Shown in pieces: positions 35,166 to 42,723 of a stretch of 64,000 nucleotides of DNA. Source of the stretch: Maricaulis sp965228215 (GTDB lineage: Bacteria > Pseudomonadota > Alphaproteobacteria > Caulobacterales > Maricaulaceae). The notes below the pieces were generated by a model, which did not search any database, had not been told where the DNA came from, and worked only from the letters and a program-made list of their open reading frames with translations. Position numbers and translations under genes: made by a program. The first letter of the stretch is position 1. Each line of letters begins with the position of its first letter. The stretch is from contig OZ245800.1 of the NCBI GenBank assembly GCA_965228215.1, forward strand, positions 248,001 to 312,000, given 5' to 3'.

Positions 35166-35945
35166 TCAGTCCGGGCCGCCCCCGGCCCGGTCGAGCACGG
35201 CGTTCAATTCCTCCTCCGTCTCGATCAGGAGATTGGCGCTGTCCGGAAGCGGCTGGTCGTCCGGCACCATCACCAGCACAAGGGGGTTGGGCCGCACGTC
35301 GAGCATCGCGCCCGAGGCGACATCCACCAGAAGGAAGGCCGCACCGGCAGATGCCGCCGCCACGGTTGCCGTCGAGGCCGCGGAGGATGATACGGACGCC
35401 CCGCCGAAAAAAGCGCCCACGATGGCCTCCATCATGGTCACACCGCTATAGGCGACGAGATAGGCACCGCTGGCCGATGCCGCGCTGCCCGCTGCAGCAG
35501 CGCCGGATCCACCGCGGCCGAAACCGCTGGTGATCTCGATCGTCGCGGGGTGGTAGCCGGGCTTGGTCACCGTCACCGTGAATTCGGAACGGCGCGACAC
35601 TTCGAACTGGCAGGGCGTGGGCCGGCAGCCGCGAAACTCCGGTTCGAACACAGCGCTCAGATCAGCCGCCTCCTGGCTGACCGGCAGATCCGGCGCGTTC
35701 ATGTTGCGCCCCTGCACCCGCCGGCGGCCGAGAGCCTCATCCTCCAGTCGCCGCCTCTCCAGGCGCGACTCGCGGGTCAGGAGATCGGTCGAGACGATGG
35801 CGCCGGACGGTTCGGTCGCGACCACGAAATCGACATTGGGACCGCGCACGGCGGTAGCGCAGGCCGACAAGGCCAGACCCGCAAGCAGGCAGAACAGGAG
35901 AGGCAGACGACGTGACAAGACGGGCACTCCGGACGGCTTCGACAC
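35166..35945 (-). CDS. Lipoprotein with PEGA-like segment and Ala/Ser-rich hydrophobic region
   Basis: A lipoprotein signal ends LALSACA. The segment VDFVVATEPSGAIVSTDLL resembles PEGA domains, and FTVTVTKPGYHPATIEI resembles their second half, with an Arg-rich insert between. A Gly/Ala/Ser-rich region with low-complexity hydrophobic stretches follows (~residues 145-210). GTG 35945 with GCAGGG 5 nt upstream is my preferred start; TTG 35963 and GTG 35927 are also open. Function unknown. Confidence 0.75.
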   Translation of the reverse strand: MSKPSGVPVLSRRLPLLFCLLAGLALSACATAVRGPNVDFVVATEPSGAIVSTDLLTRESRLERRRLEDEALGRRRVQGRNMNAPDLPVSQEAADLSAVFEPEFRGCRPTPCQFEVSRRSEFTVTVTKPGYHPATIEITSGFGRGGSGAAAAGSAASASGAYLVAYSGVTMMEAIVGAFFGGASVSSSAASTATVAAASAGAAFLLVDVASGAMLDVRPNPLVLVMVPDDQPLPDSANLLIETEEELNAVLDRAGGGPD

Positions 35946-36071
35946 ACTCACCCTGCCAGACAATCACGGACCAACGCCGGGCAGAAGCCTTCTCCGCGCC
36001 CGGCGCGGTCACATTGGGTTTCACTCGGCTGCGCCCCGTGAATGGCATTCACCGGATGGCTTCAAGCGTCG

Positions 36072-36968
36072 CTATTCCGCCGGTTCAGATATTCGGCTGC
36101 GCAGACGCGGCTGTTCCTCGCGCGGTCCTTGGCTGTAGTCGTTGAACGGTTTGTCACGCATGGTCACCGCCGCCTTCACGCCCTCCTCCTGGGCGACACG
36201 GACGAAGCCGCGGCCCTCGGGCGTGTTGCGCATGATCCCATCGAGGATCGGACCCAGCGTCTGCGTGCTTTGCAAACCCATATTGTCATAAGCCTGGTTC
36301 ACGACCAGCTTCATGGCCATCAACTGGGTCAGCGGAATTCCGGCGAGTTTCTCGGCCAGGGCCTGGACGGTTTGGTCCAGGTCTTCCAGCGGCACGGATT
36401 CATTGATCAGCTCGATCTTGGCAGCTTCCTTGCCACTCACCCATTCGCCGGTCAGGGCATAGTATTTCGCCTTGGCCAGACCCAGGCGATAGACCCACAT
36501 GCCCGACAGGTGACAGCCCCAGACGCGCGAATAGGGCGTGCCGATGCGGGCATCATCGGAGGCAATCACCAGATCGGCGCAGAGCGCCATCTCGGACCCA
36601 CCACCCATGCAATAGCCATGGACCTTGGCGATGGTCGGTTTCAGACCGCGCCACAGCCCCATGAACTGGGTCATGTAGGTCTTGTAGGGATTGATCACGA
36701 GATCGACATCCATACCGGGATCGTAATCGTCTTCAGTGATGTCCTCGAAATGCTCGAGCCCGTCGGAGAAATCGAAACCCGCACAGAACGCATCCCCCGC
36801 TCCTTCCAGGATGATCACTTTCACCGAATTGTCGGTATTGGCCTCGCGCAGAGCGGCGTCGAGATCATTCAGCAGGGAGGGCCGCAGCGTGTTGTATTTC
36901 TCGGGACGGTTCAGCGTGATGGTCGCGATCGCTCCATCCACCTTGTACAGCACGTGTTGCTCGGACAT
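36072..36968 (-). CDS. Enoyl-CoA hydratase/isomerase family protein
   Basis: The 298-aa crotonase-fold product has the oxyanion motifs GDAFCAGFDFSDG and HGYCMGGGSEMALCADLVIAS. It is about 40 residues longer than typical hydratases, with an acidic insert after the first motif (FEDITEDDYDPGMD). The ATG at 36968 has AGGAGAG upstream. Divergent TetR gene across twin palindromic operators suggests acyl-CoA-responsive control of fatty acid or amino-acid catabolism (inference). Which acyl-CoA is used is unknown. Confidence 0.9.
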   Translation of the reverse strand: MSEQHVLYKVDGAIATITLNRPEKYNTLRPSLLNDLDAALREANTDNSVKVIILEGAGDAFCAGFDFSDGLEHFEDITEDDYDPGMDVDLVINPYKTYMTQFMGLWRGLKPTIAKVHGYCMGGGSEMALCADLVIASDDARIGTPYSRVWGCHLSGMWVYRLGLAKAKYYALTGEWVSGKEAAKIELINESVPLEDLDQTVQALAEKLAGIPLTQLMAMKLVVNQAYDNMGLQSTQTLGPILDGIMRNTPEGRGFVRVAQEEGVKAAVTMRDKPFNDYSQGPREEQPRLRSRISEPAE

Positions 36969-36990
36969 GGGTCTCTCCTTTGCCGCTCGA

Positions 36991-37029
36991 CTTACCGGTC
37001 GGTAAGTGGGTAGCTTACCGAGCGGTAAG
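36991..37029. promoter_or_regulatory. Twin TetR operators (CTTACCG-N2-CGGTAAG)
   Basis: Two perfect 7-bp half-site palindromes, 36991-37006 (centre GT) and 37014-37029 (centre AG), are offset by 23 bp between the enoyl-CoA hydratase and TetR starts. This is the same offset as in the efflux operator, although the sequences differ. Confidence 0.8.
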
Positions 37030-37062
37030 ATGTCAAGCTGGCGTCCGGAAGGAATCGCGATC

Positions 37063-37650
37063 ATGTCCGACACGACCAAGGCCAGCTTCATCGCAGCAGC
37101 GACAAAACTCTTTGCAGAAAGAGGGTTTTACGGCGTATCGATCGCCGCGATTGCCGACGAGCTGGGCCTGACCAAACAGGCCCTGCTGCACCATTTCGGA
37201 TCCAAGGAACGCATCTATCGCGACGTGCTGGAATCGCTCGGCACGCACCTCATCGAAGCGACCGACACCGACCCGTCCAGCAGCCCTGCGGAGAGGCTGG
37301 AACAGGTCCTGCTCGGCCTCGCCGGCAGTTCGACCTTCGACGTAGATGCCCAGCGCCTGGTGATCCGCGAACTCCTGGATAATCGCGCCCGCCTGCCGGA
37401 CGCCGACACCTGGTATCTCAAACCCTATCTCGACCGCATGATCGCGCTCTATCGCGCCATTCCCGGTTTCGAGACGCGCAGCGAGATGCAGGCGCTTGCG
37501 GCGATCTACCAGATCATCGGCGCGGTCAGCTATTTCGAGATTTCACAGGACACGCTGCAGCACATGTACGGCGCCGCGGCGGAGACCGGGCTGGCTACGG
37601 CCCGCCAGGATGCCTTGCGGGACTTGATCCGCAACGTCCTGGCCGCCTGA
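37063..37650 (+). CDS. TetR-family regulator of the divergent enoyl-CoA hydratase
   Basis: The 195-aa product has a TetR HTH (FIAAATKLFAERGFYGVSIAAIADELGLTKQALLHHFGSKE, quoted only to locate it at residues 8-50). ATG 37063 has AAGGAA upstream; a further in-frame ATG would read through the operators. Autoregulation via the twin operators is likely. The stop abuts that of the convergent VOC gene as TGATCA. Confidence 0.9.
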   Translation: MSDTTKASFIAAATKLFAERGFYGVSIAAIADELGLTKQALLHHFGSKERIYRDVLESLGTHLIEATDTDPSSSPAERLEQVLLGLAGSSTFDVDAQRLVIRELLDNRARLPDADTWYLKPYLDRMIALYRAIPGFETRSEMQALAAIYQIIGAVSYFEISQDTLQHMYGAAAETGLATARQDALRDLIRNVLAA

Positions 37651-38028
37651 TCAACCCTGCTGGGTCAGGTCCTGGGCCAGCATCAGGGCATTGCCATCCG
37701 GATCGTAGAGCGTGGCGAGGCTGACCATGCCGTCGATGGTCTCGGTCGGACCGTCGAAGCGCACGCCCCTCGCCTCGAGACCCGCGCGGGCCTCTGCCAG
37801 GTCCGTGACGCCGAAGACCGGTACGCAATTGCCCGGCTTCACCTCCATCTGCTCACCCAGGCCCAGCGTGACGCCCTCGGTGGCGGTGGTCATCTCGCTC
37901 CAGCCGATCTCGTCGGCATGATAGGCAACCTTGAAGCCCAGCATGTCCTCATACCATTGCGCGCTCGCCTTGCGGTCGCTCACCGAGAGCGAAAGCGTGA
38001 TTGTCGGTACCAGCTTGACCACGGACAT
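37651..38028 (-). CDS. VOC-superfamily (glyoxalase/bleomycin-resistance-like) protein
   Basis: The 125-aa single-domain product shows paired beta-alpha-beta-beta-beta modules: ITLSLSVSDRKASAQWYEDMLGFKV and then the second module ending LYDPDGNALMLAQD. A metal ligand Glu of the classical glyoxalase is not evident. AAGGGAAG precedes the ATG. Divergent from a winged-helix gene that may regulate it. Confidence 0.85.
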   Translation of the reverse strand: MSVVKLVPTITLSLSVSDRKASAQWYEDMLGFKVAYHADEIGWSEMTTATEGVTLGLGEQMEVKPGNCVPVFGVTDLAEARAGLEARGVRFDGPTETIDGMVSLATLYDPDGNALMLAQDLTQQG

Positions 38029-38055
38029 CGGACTTCCCTTTCATCCATTTATTTA

Positions 38056-38066
38056 TATACTATACT
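38056..38066 (+). promoter_or_regulatory. AT-rich divergent promoter; likely leaderless start
   Basis: TATACTATACT runs to within 2 nt of the ATG at 38069. A TATACT hexamer at 38056-38061 would place transcription start at or next to the ATG, and no ribosome site is visible. The mRNA of the plus-strand regulator may therefore be leaderless. The same stretch likely serves the VOC gene. Confidence 0.45.
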
Positions 38067-38068
38067 TT

Positions 38069-38605
38069 ATGGACGTTGATATTCTTGTCAAGCTGACTGC
38101 GAGGGCCTGGTCGATGAAGGCCCTGGCGCTGATGCACGAAGGCGTGCCCGGGCGCCAGGCGCCCTTGCTCGCCGCCTCCGGGGCCAGCCGGACAAGCTTC
38201 GTGAACTCGCTCAACCACCTGGTGGAACTGGGGCTGGTCGAGCGCAATCCGGGCCATGGCCATCCGCTGCGGCCCGAATTCCGGCTGACGGCAAAAGGCG
38301 CAGAGATCGCCCCCATCGCACACCGGATCGAGGCCGCGATCAGCGGCAACAAGGACCAGGGTCTCGTCCGGAAGATGTGGACCATTCCCCTCCTTGCGGT
38401 CACCGGCCAGGCGCGCCCCTTCTCTGTGATCAAGCGCAATCTCAGCCCGATCACTGACCGGGCGCTCTCCCAATCTCTGCACTCCCTCAACGCTTGCCGC
38501 TGGATCGAGCGATCGGTCGATATTGATCACCGCCCGCCGCGCCCCTTCTACCGGGCGATCAATACCGGTGAGACCATCTGCGAGGCGGTCGGCCTTCAGG
38601 TCTGA
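38069..38605 (+). CDS. Winged-helix regulator with two HxlR/MarR-like modules
   Basis: The 178-aa product appears to contain two helix-turn-helix halves: residues ~15-75 (ASRTSFVNSLNHLVELGLVERNP) and ~110-170 (FSVIKRNLSPITDRALSQSLHSL with WIERSV), the latter HxlR-like. It is divergent from the VOC gene, with 40 bp between starts. No Cys redox switch is visible. Target and signal unknown. Confidence 0.78.
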   Translation: MDVDILVKLTARAWSMKALALMHEGVPGRQAPLLAASGASRTSFVNSLNHLVELGLVERNPGHGHPLRPEFRLTAKGAEIAPIAHRIEAAISGNKDQGLVRKMWTIPLLAVTGQARPFSVIKRNLSPITDRALSQSLHSLNACRWIERSVDIDHRPPRPFYRAINTGETICEAVGLQV

Positions 38606-38688
38606 CCGACACAAGCGCCGCGCCGGGCACTTGCCAGATCCGCACAGCTTCCTAGTCTGCTGATCGCAATTCCTCGGGGGACACAGAT

Positions 38689-39957
38689 ATGCGTGCATTC
38701 ATGATCACCGCGGCCGCCGCCGCGTTACTGGCAGCGTGCGGTTCGCCGGAGACCGGCGAGACGGAAGACAGCGCGGTCGTCGCGCCGGCAACGGAGACCG
38801 AGGCCGAATTCCTGGCCCGCGCCGCAGAGATCCATGACCGCATCCTCACCCTCGACACGCATGTCGATATCGGTCGCGGTTTCGGCACGCCGGCCCTCGA
38901 TCCGGGCGGTCCGACCAATGCCCAGGTCGATCTGCCGAAAATGCGCGAAGGCGGTCTCGATGCCGCGTTCTTCATCGTCTATGTCGGCCAGGGTGATCTC
39001 ACCGAAGAGGGTTATGCCGCCGCCAGCGAGGCCGCCGAGACGGCCTATTCCGGCATCCGCCTGATGCTCGACACCCACCCCGACCAGGTCTCCCTTGCCG
39101 TCACCGCGGACGAGGTTGAGGCGATTGCCGAGACCGGCCGCCGTGTCGCGCTGATCGGCATGGAGAATTCCTACCCGCTGGGACCGTCCATCGAGGACGT
39201 ACCCATGTGGGCCGAGCGCGGCGTGCGCTACATGTCGATCACGCATTTCGGCAATAACCAGTTCGGCACCTCGTCCAACCCCAATCTCGCCATCGGTGAC
39301 GACCCGGTGGATCGCGGCCTGACCGATCTCGGACGCGAGCTCGTGGCCTCGCTGAATGATCACGGCATCATGGTCGACATCTCGCATGTCGGTAAGGAGA
39401 CCGGGCTGGAAGCCATGCGTCTCTCCCGTGCGCCGGTCATCGGCTCGCATTCCGGTGTGATGGGCGTCTATGAACACCCGCGCAATTTCGACGACGAGCA
39501 ATTACTGGCCATCCGCGACAATGGCGGTGTGGCCCAGATGGTGGCTTTCCGGCGCTATGTGGCGGCGGTTGATGAGGGCCTGCAGGACGCCAGCAATGCG
39601 ATGATGGTCGAGCTCAATCTCCACACCCGTGAGGGCCGCGCCGCGGCTACGCAGGAAACCTTTGCGACAGCCCGGGCCCGCATGGCCGAACTGCGCGAGA
39701 CCTATCCCGACGTGACGATCTCGGATTTCGTCGACCATATCGATCACGCCGTGCAAGTGGCCGGTATCGACCATGTCGGCATCGCCTCGGACTTTGATGG
39801 CGGCGGCGGCGTCGGCGGCTGGGACGATGCGACCACGACCCCGGCCGTCACGGCAGAACTCCTGCGCCGGGGTTATTCCGAAGAGGACATCGCCAAGATC
39901 TGGGGCCTGAACGTGCTGCGCGTGATGCGCGCGGTGGAGGCAGCGGCGGTGGAGTAG
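38689..39957 (+). CDS. M19 membrane-type dipeptidase lipoprotein
   Basis: The 422-aa product has lipobox LLAAC. Zinc and catalytic motifs of the renal-dipeptidase family are present: LDTHVDIG (His and Asp ligands), IGMENSYPLG (bridging Glu), VDISHVGKE and PVIGSHSGVMG (His ligands), and VGIASDFDGGGG (Asp). Acts on dipeptides, including D-residue forms, in the periplasm. Complements the DPP-IV-like enzyme encoded at 11161. Length is normal. Confidence 0.93.
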   Translation: MRAFMITAAAAALLAACGSPETGETEDSAVVAPATETEAEFLARAAEIHDRILTLDTHVDIGRGFGTPALDPGGPTNAQVDLPKMREGGLDAAFFIVYVGQGDLTEEGYAAASEAAETAYSGIRLMLDTHPDQVSLAVTADEVEAIAETGRRVALIGMENSYPLGPSIEDVPMWAERGVRYMSITHFGNNQFGTSSNPNLAIGDDPVDRGLTDLGRELVASLNDHGIMVDISHVGKETGLEAMRLSRAPVIGSHSGVMGVYEHPRNFDDEQLLAIRDNGGVAQMVAFRRYVAAVDEGLQDASNAMMVELNLHTREGRAAATQETFATARARMAELRETYPDVTISDFVDHIDHAVQVAGIDHVGIASDFDGGGGVGGWDDATTTPAVTAELLRRGYSEEDIAKIWGLNVLRVMRAVEAAAVE

Positions 39958-40084
39958 AGGACGGTCAGCGAGCCGGTTTTCCCCTTACATCTCATGCCGG
40001 GATGAAGCCGTATTGAAAACCGAAATCCCGTGCCATTGTTTCACCGCATCCATGCGTATCCTTGGGAAGACTCACGGAGACGCC

Positions 40085-40180
40085 ATGACCCAGCGGGACA
40101 AGCGCATCACACGCATCATCGTGGTCGTCGGGTTTTTTCTGAACCTGGCGCTGATCCTGTTCCTCTCCGGCTTGCGGTGA
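40085..40180 (+). CDS. Possible 31-aa single-pass membrane peptide
   Basis: ATG 40085 follows GGAGA at 40076-40080. The product has a basic N-terminus (MTQRDKRITRIIVVV) then an unbroken hydrophobic helix (GFFLNLALILFLSG) and ends LR. The composition is typical of short bacterial membrane proteins. It stands between the M19 gene and a palindromic repeat. Not recognised. Confidence 0.5.
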   Translation: MTQRDKRITRIIVVVGFFLNLALILFLSGLR

Positions 40181-40200
40181 GGCCTCTGAAAACCGCCACT

Positions 40201-40276
40201 CCCCTCATCCCAAACTTGATTTGGGACCCATAGCGTTATCATCGCCATGGGTCCTGACTTCCGTCAGGATGAGGGG
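40201..40276. repeat. Palindromic intergenic repeat (~76 bp)
   Basis: CCCCTCATCC (40201-40210) is matched by its inverse GGATGAGGGG (40267-40276), with an internal CCCAAACTTGATTTGGG hairpin. Same architecture as the element at 13743 and probably the same broad repeat class. It lies between convergent genes. Confidence 0.65.
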
Positions 40277-40304
40277 CGAGCGGAATGCCCCGCGGGGCCA
40301 CCCC

Positions 40305-42383
40305 CTAGAACGGCGTCAGATCCCAGGCCACGGCAAACGCTGCGAGCGCGACCGCCGACAGGCCAGTAATCGTGATGCCCATCAGCGATCCGATGCGGAC
40401 CGATCCGCCGGCGCGGGCGCGCCAGAGCTGGAACAGGGCCAGCAGGCCGAGAACACCGGTGGCCATCGCCATCCACGTACCGGTCGCAGCCGTTTCCGTC
40501 ATGCCGGCCATGATGGCGAATTGCGAGATCTCGCTGGCCTCGTAGGCGCCCAGTCCGACCATCACCGGGAAGGCGATACCGGTCAGCGAGGCGAACCAGG
40601 CCAGCCAGCGGGCACCACCCGTATCGGCCGACAAGGTCTCGGCGGAGTTGAGGCTGATCCGGCGGGCCAGCCAGCCCAGCGGATAGATGAAGGCCGACAG
40701 GACCAGCAGGATCAGCGGCAGGCCGAACCAGAGCCCGGCCGGCGCCAGGTTTTTCGGATCATCCACGGCGAGTGACGCACCGCGCACAATGGCCGCCGTG
40801 GTGAAGAAGTCGCGATAATCCGGCTGTCCGACACCCTCTTCCAGGCAGCTCGCATCGAGTGCCGCCGGATCGGGATTGTCGAAAAAGGCGTTGAGCACTG
40901 GGCCGGAACATTCCGGCATGGAGCGCGTCGGGCCGTGGCCGGCGAAGGGCACTTCCACGTAACGGCTGTTGGAGAGGCCCGGCATGAAGCGCGCCGCGAG
41001 CGGCGGCGGCGTCACCGGGTCCCAGGCACCGTTGACGACGAGGACCGGGATATCGGTTTCCACCAGGCCGTAACTGTCGGCATGGCGACGCGGCACGAGG
41101 CCTTCCTCGACACAGACCTGCGCCTGGTAGGCTGCTCCCTCGGCAAAACCGAGACCGGCCAGCATCGGGCTTTCCGCCATGTCTTCCTCGGCGACACGGG
41201 CGCTTTCGGCGTAGTAGCCGTCATTGCACCGTATGGCACTGGACATGCCCTGCGATGATCCGCCCCCGCCGCCAACATTGCCATTGGCCAGGAGGTCGAA
41301 CATGGCTTCGTCATCGGTCTCGATGGCGGTCAAAATCCGGTCCATCACGCCGGGAATGGCTGGGTGTTCGTCCTGCTCATACATCATCATGAAGGGCGCG
41401 AAGAGCACGATCTCGGCGCCGATGCTCACCCGGCCTTCCGGATTGATCTCGGTATTGTCGACCTCGACCACGACCGGCTCGGCTTTCATGCGCTCGACCG
41501 CGGCGTTGACCCTTGCTTCCAGGTCCTCGCAGACGGCGGCGTCGGTACAGGTGGAGTAGAGATTGTCGAAAATGCGATTGACCCAGCGGCCGATCCGCAT
41601 GAGGTCGACCAGGTCATTGGGCACGATGGCATCGATCACCATGGCACGCGTGCCTTCGGGATCCTCCTGGAGCACCATCTGGCCCAGCACGGAGCCGTAG
41701 GAAATGCCCCATACATTCCAGGTCTCGAAACCCAGGGCCTGGCGCAATGCGCGCACATCGCGGGCATTCTCGACCGTGTTGTAACCGGTCAGGTCCACGC
41801 CGGCCTCGCGCGCCATGCGGAAGCATTCGCGCATGCGTTCGGCACCATTGCGGGCGCCGTCCAGGGGCGAGTCCGCCCAGGCGAGATCACGGCGGACATC
41901 ATCATAATACGGGCAGAAATCGCCGGAATTGGCGATGCCGCGCTGTTCCAGGATGTAGAGATCGCGCTGCTGCAGGATGTCGTGCTCGCGCAAGCGGTCG
42001 GCATAGCCTTCCAGCACCACGCCCGGACCGCCGGTCAAATAGATAACCGGGTCCTCGCGGACCTCGCTCTCATCCTCGGCCGTGGCCTCGATCTTCACGA
42101 AATTCAGGCGGATGATCCGGCTGTCGGGATCATCGCGATTTTCCGGCACCGCGATGAAGCCGCAGCTCATCTCGCCGGTCTCGTATTCGAAATCGAAGGG
42201 GCACACGACGGGTTCCACCGCCGGGACGGGCCAGTCGATCGCCGCCGGCATGTCCTCTGCAGCGGCCTCGACAGCCGGAGCCTCGACGGCCTCGACCTCA
42301 TCCGTCACGACCTCATCCTGCGCCCAGGACGCCGCACCCAGCGACACGATCCCGGCCAGGGCACTCGCAAATACACGTCTCAT
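40305..42383 (-). CDS. TAP-like alpha/beta-hydrolase (peptidase S33 type) with C-terminal membrane segments
   Basis: The 692-aa product has a signal peptide (AGIVSLGAASWAQ). An alpha/beta-hydrolase with GISYGSV nucleophile elbow (Ser228) is followed by the TAP-like C-terminal motif VVNGAWDPVTPP (Asp) and PFAGHGPT (His). Residues ~550-690 add about four transmembrane helices, which is unusual for the family and would anchor the enzyme. ATG 42383 is used with AGGGGGAC upstream. Related actinobacterial enzymes release tripeptides; the substrate here is not known. Confidence 0.87.
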   Translation of the reverse strand: MRRVFASALAGIVSLGAASWAQDEVVTDEVEAVEAPAVEAAAEDMPAAIDWPVPAVEPVVCPFDFEYETGEMSCGFIAVPENRDDPDSRIIRLNFVKIEATAEDESEVREDPVIYLTGGPGVVLEGYADRLREHDILQQRDLYILEQRGIANSGDFCPYYDDVRRDLAWADSPLDGARNGAERMRECFRMAREAGVDLTGYNTVENARDVRALRQALGFETWNVWGISYGSVLGQMVLQEDPEGTRAMVIDAIVPNDLVDLMRIGRWVNRIFDNLYSTCTDAAVCEDLEARVNAAVERMKAEPVVVEVDNTEINPEGRVSIGAEIVLFAPFMMMYEQDEHPAIPGVMDRILTAIETDDEAMFDLLANGNVGGGGGSSQGMSSAIRCNDGYYAESARVAEEDMAESPMLAGLGFAEGAAYQAQVCVEEGLVPRRHADSYGLVETDIPVLVVNGAWDPVTPPPLAARFMPGLSNSRYVEVPFAGHGPTRSMPECSGPVLNAFFDNPDPAALDASCLEEGVGQPDYRDFFTTAAIVRGASLAVDDPKNLAPAGLWFGLPLILLVLSAFIYPLGWLARRISLNSAETLSADTGGARWLAWFASLTGIAFPVMVGLGAYEASEISQFAIMAGMTETAATGTWMAMATGVLGLLALFQLWRARAGGSVRIGSLMGITITGLSAVALAAFAVAWDLTPF

Positions 42384-42576
42384 CAAACTGTCCCCCTCAC
42401 CCCCGCTCCCCAGCGGGTTCCAAGCTGGGCAGGAGTTTAGGCGGGGAATGCGTTCAGGTCGATGGCGGGGTGGGATGCGGGGATTGGACGACCGCTAACC
42501 GCCCGCCTTCGCGCAATTGTTTCGCAAGAACTCCCGCTACAGGTGGCAAGACACTCGTCGCGCGACGCGAGAAGAT

Positions 42577-42653
42577 TGGTGGGCCCGGAGGGACTCGAAC
42601 CCCCAACCAAGCGGTTATGAGCCGCCGGCTCTAACCAATTGAGCTACAGGCCC
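42577..42653 (-). tRNA. tRNA-Ile2 (CAT anticodon, lysidine type)
   Basis: A 77-nt cloverleaf on the minus strand includes an encoded CCA. Acceptor GGGCCTG pairs with CGGGCCC (one wobble), the anticodon loop is CTCATAA, and the T-loop is GTTCGAGTC. The anticodon arm GGCGGCTCATAACCGCTTGG resembles tRNA-Ile2 rather than elongator or initiator tRNA-Met, so TilS-modified decoding of ATA is inferred. Confidence 0.9.
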
Positions 42654-42723
42654 GCCCGATCGGTTACGGCGACATCGTTACTCGCTGCGCGGGCGCAGGC
42701 CAAGACGGTGGTGGCAGGGGATG

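Noticed and set aside
42553..42576. Terminator after the tRNA gene
   Set aside because: CGTCGCGCGACG is palindromic but has almost no loop and no T-run, so I do not call it.
42577..42653. Elongator or initiator tRNA-Met
   Set aside because: The anticodon is CAT, but the anticodon stem and acceptor resemble tRNA-Ile2, and initiator features are absent (paired first acceptor position).
42540..42660. tRNA as integration site of a mobile element
   Set aside because: No integrase, direct repeat of the tRNA 3' end, or foreign-looking genes lie nearby.
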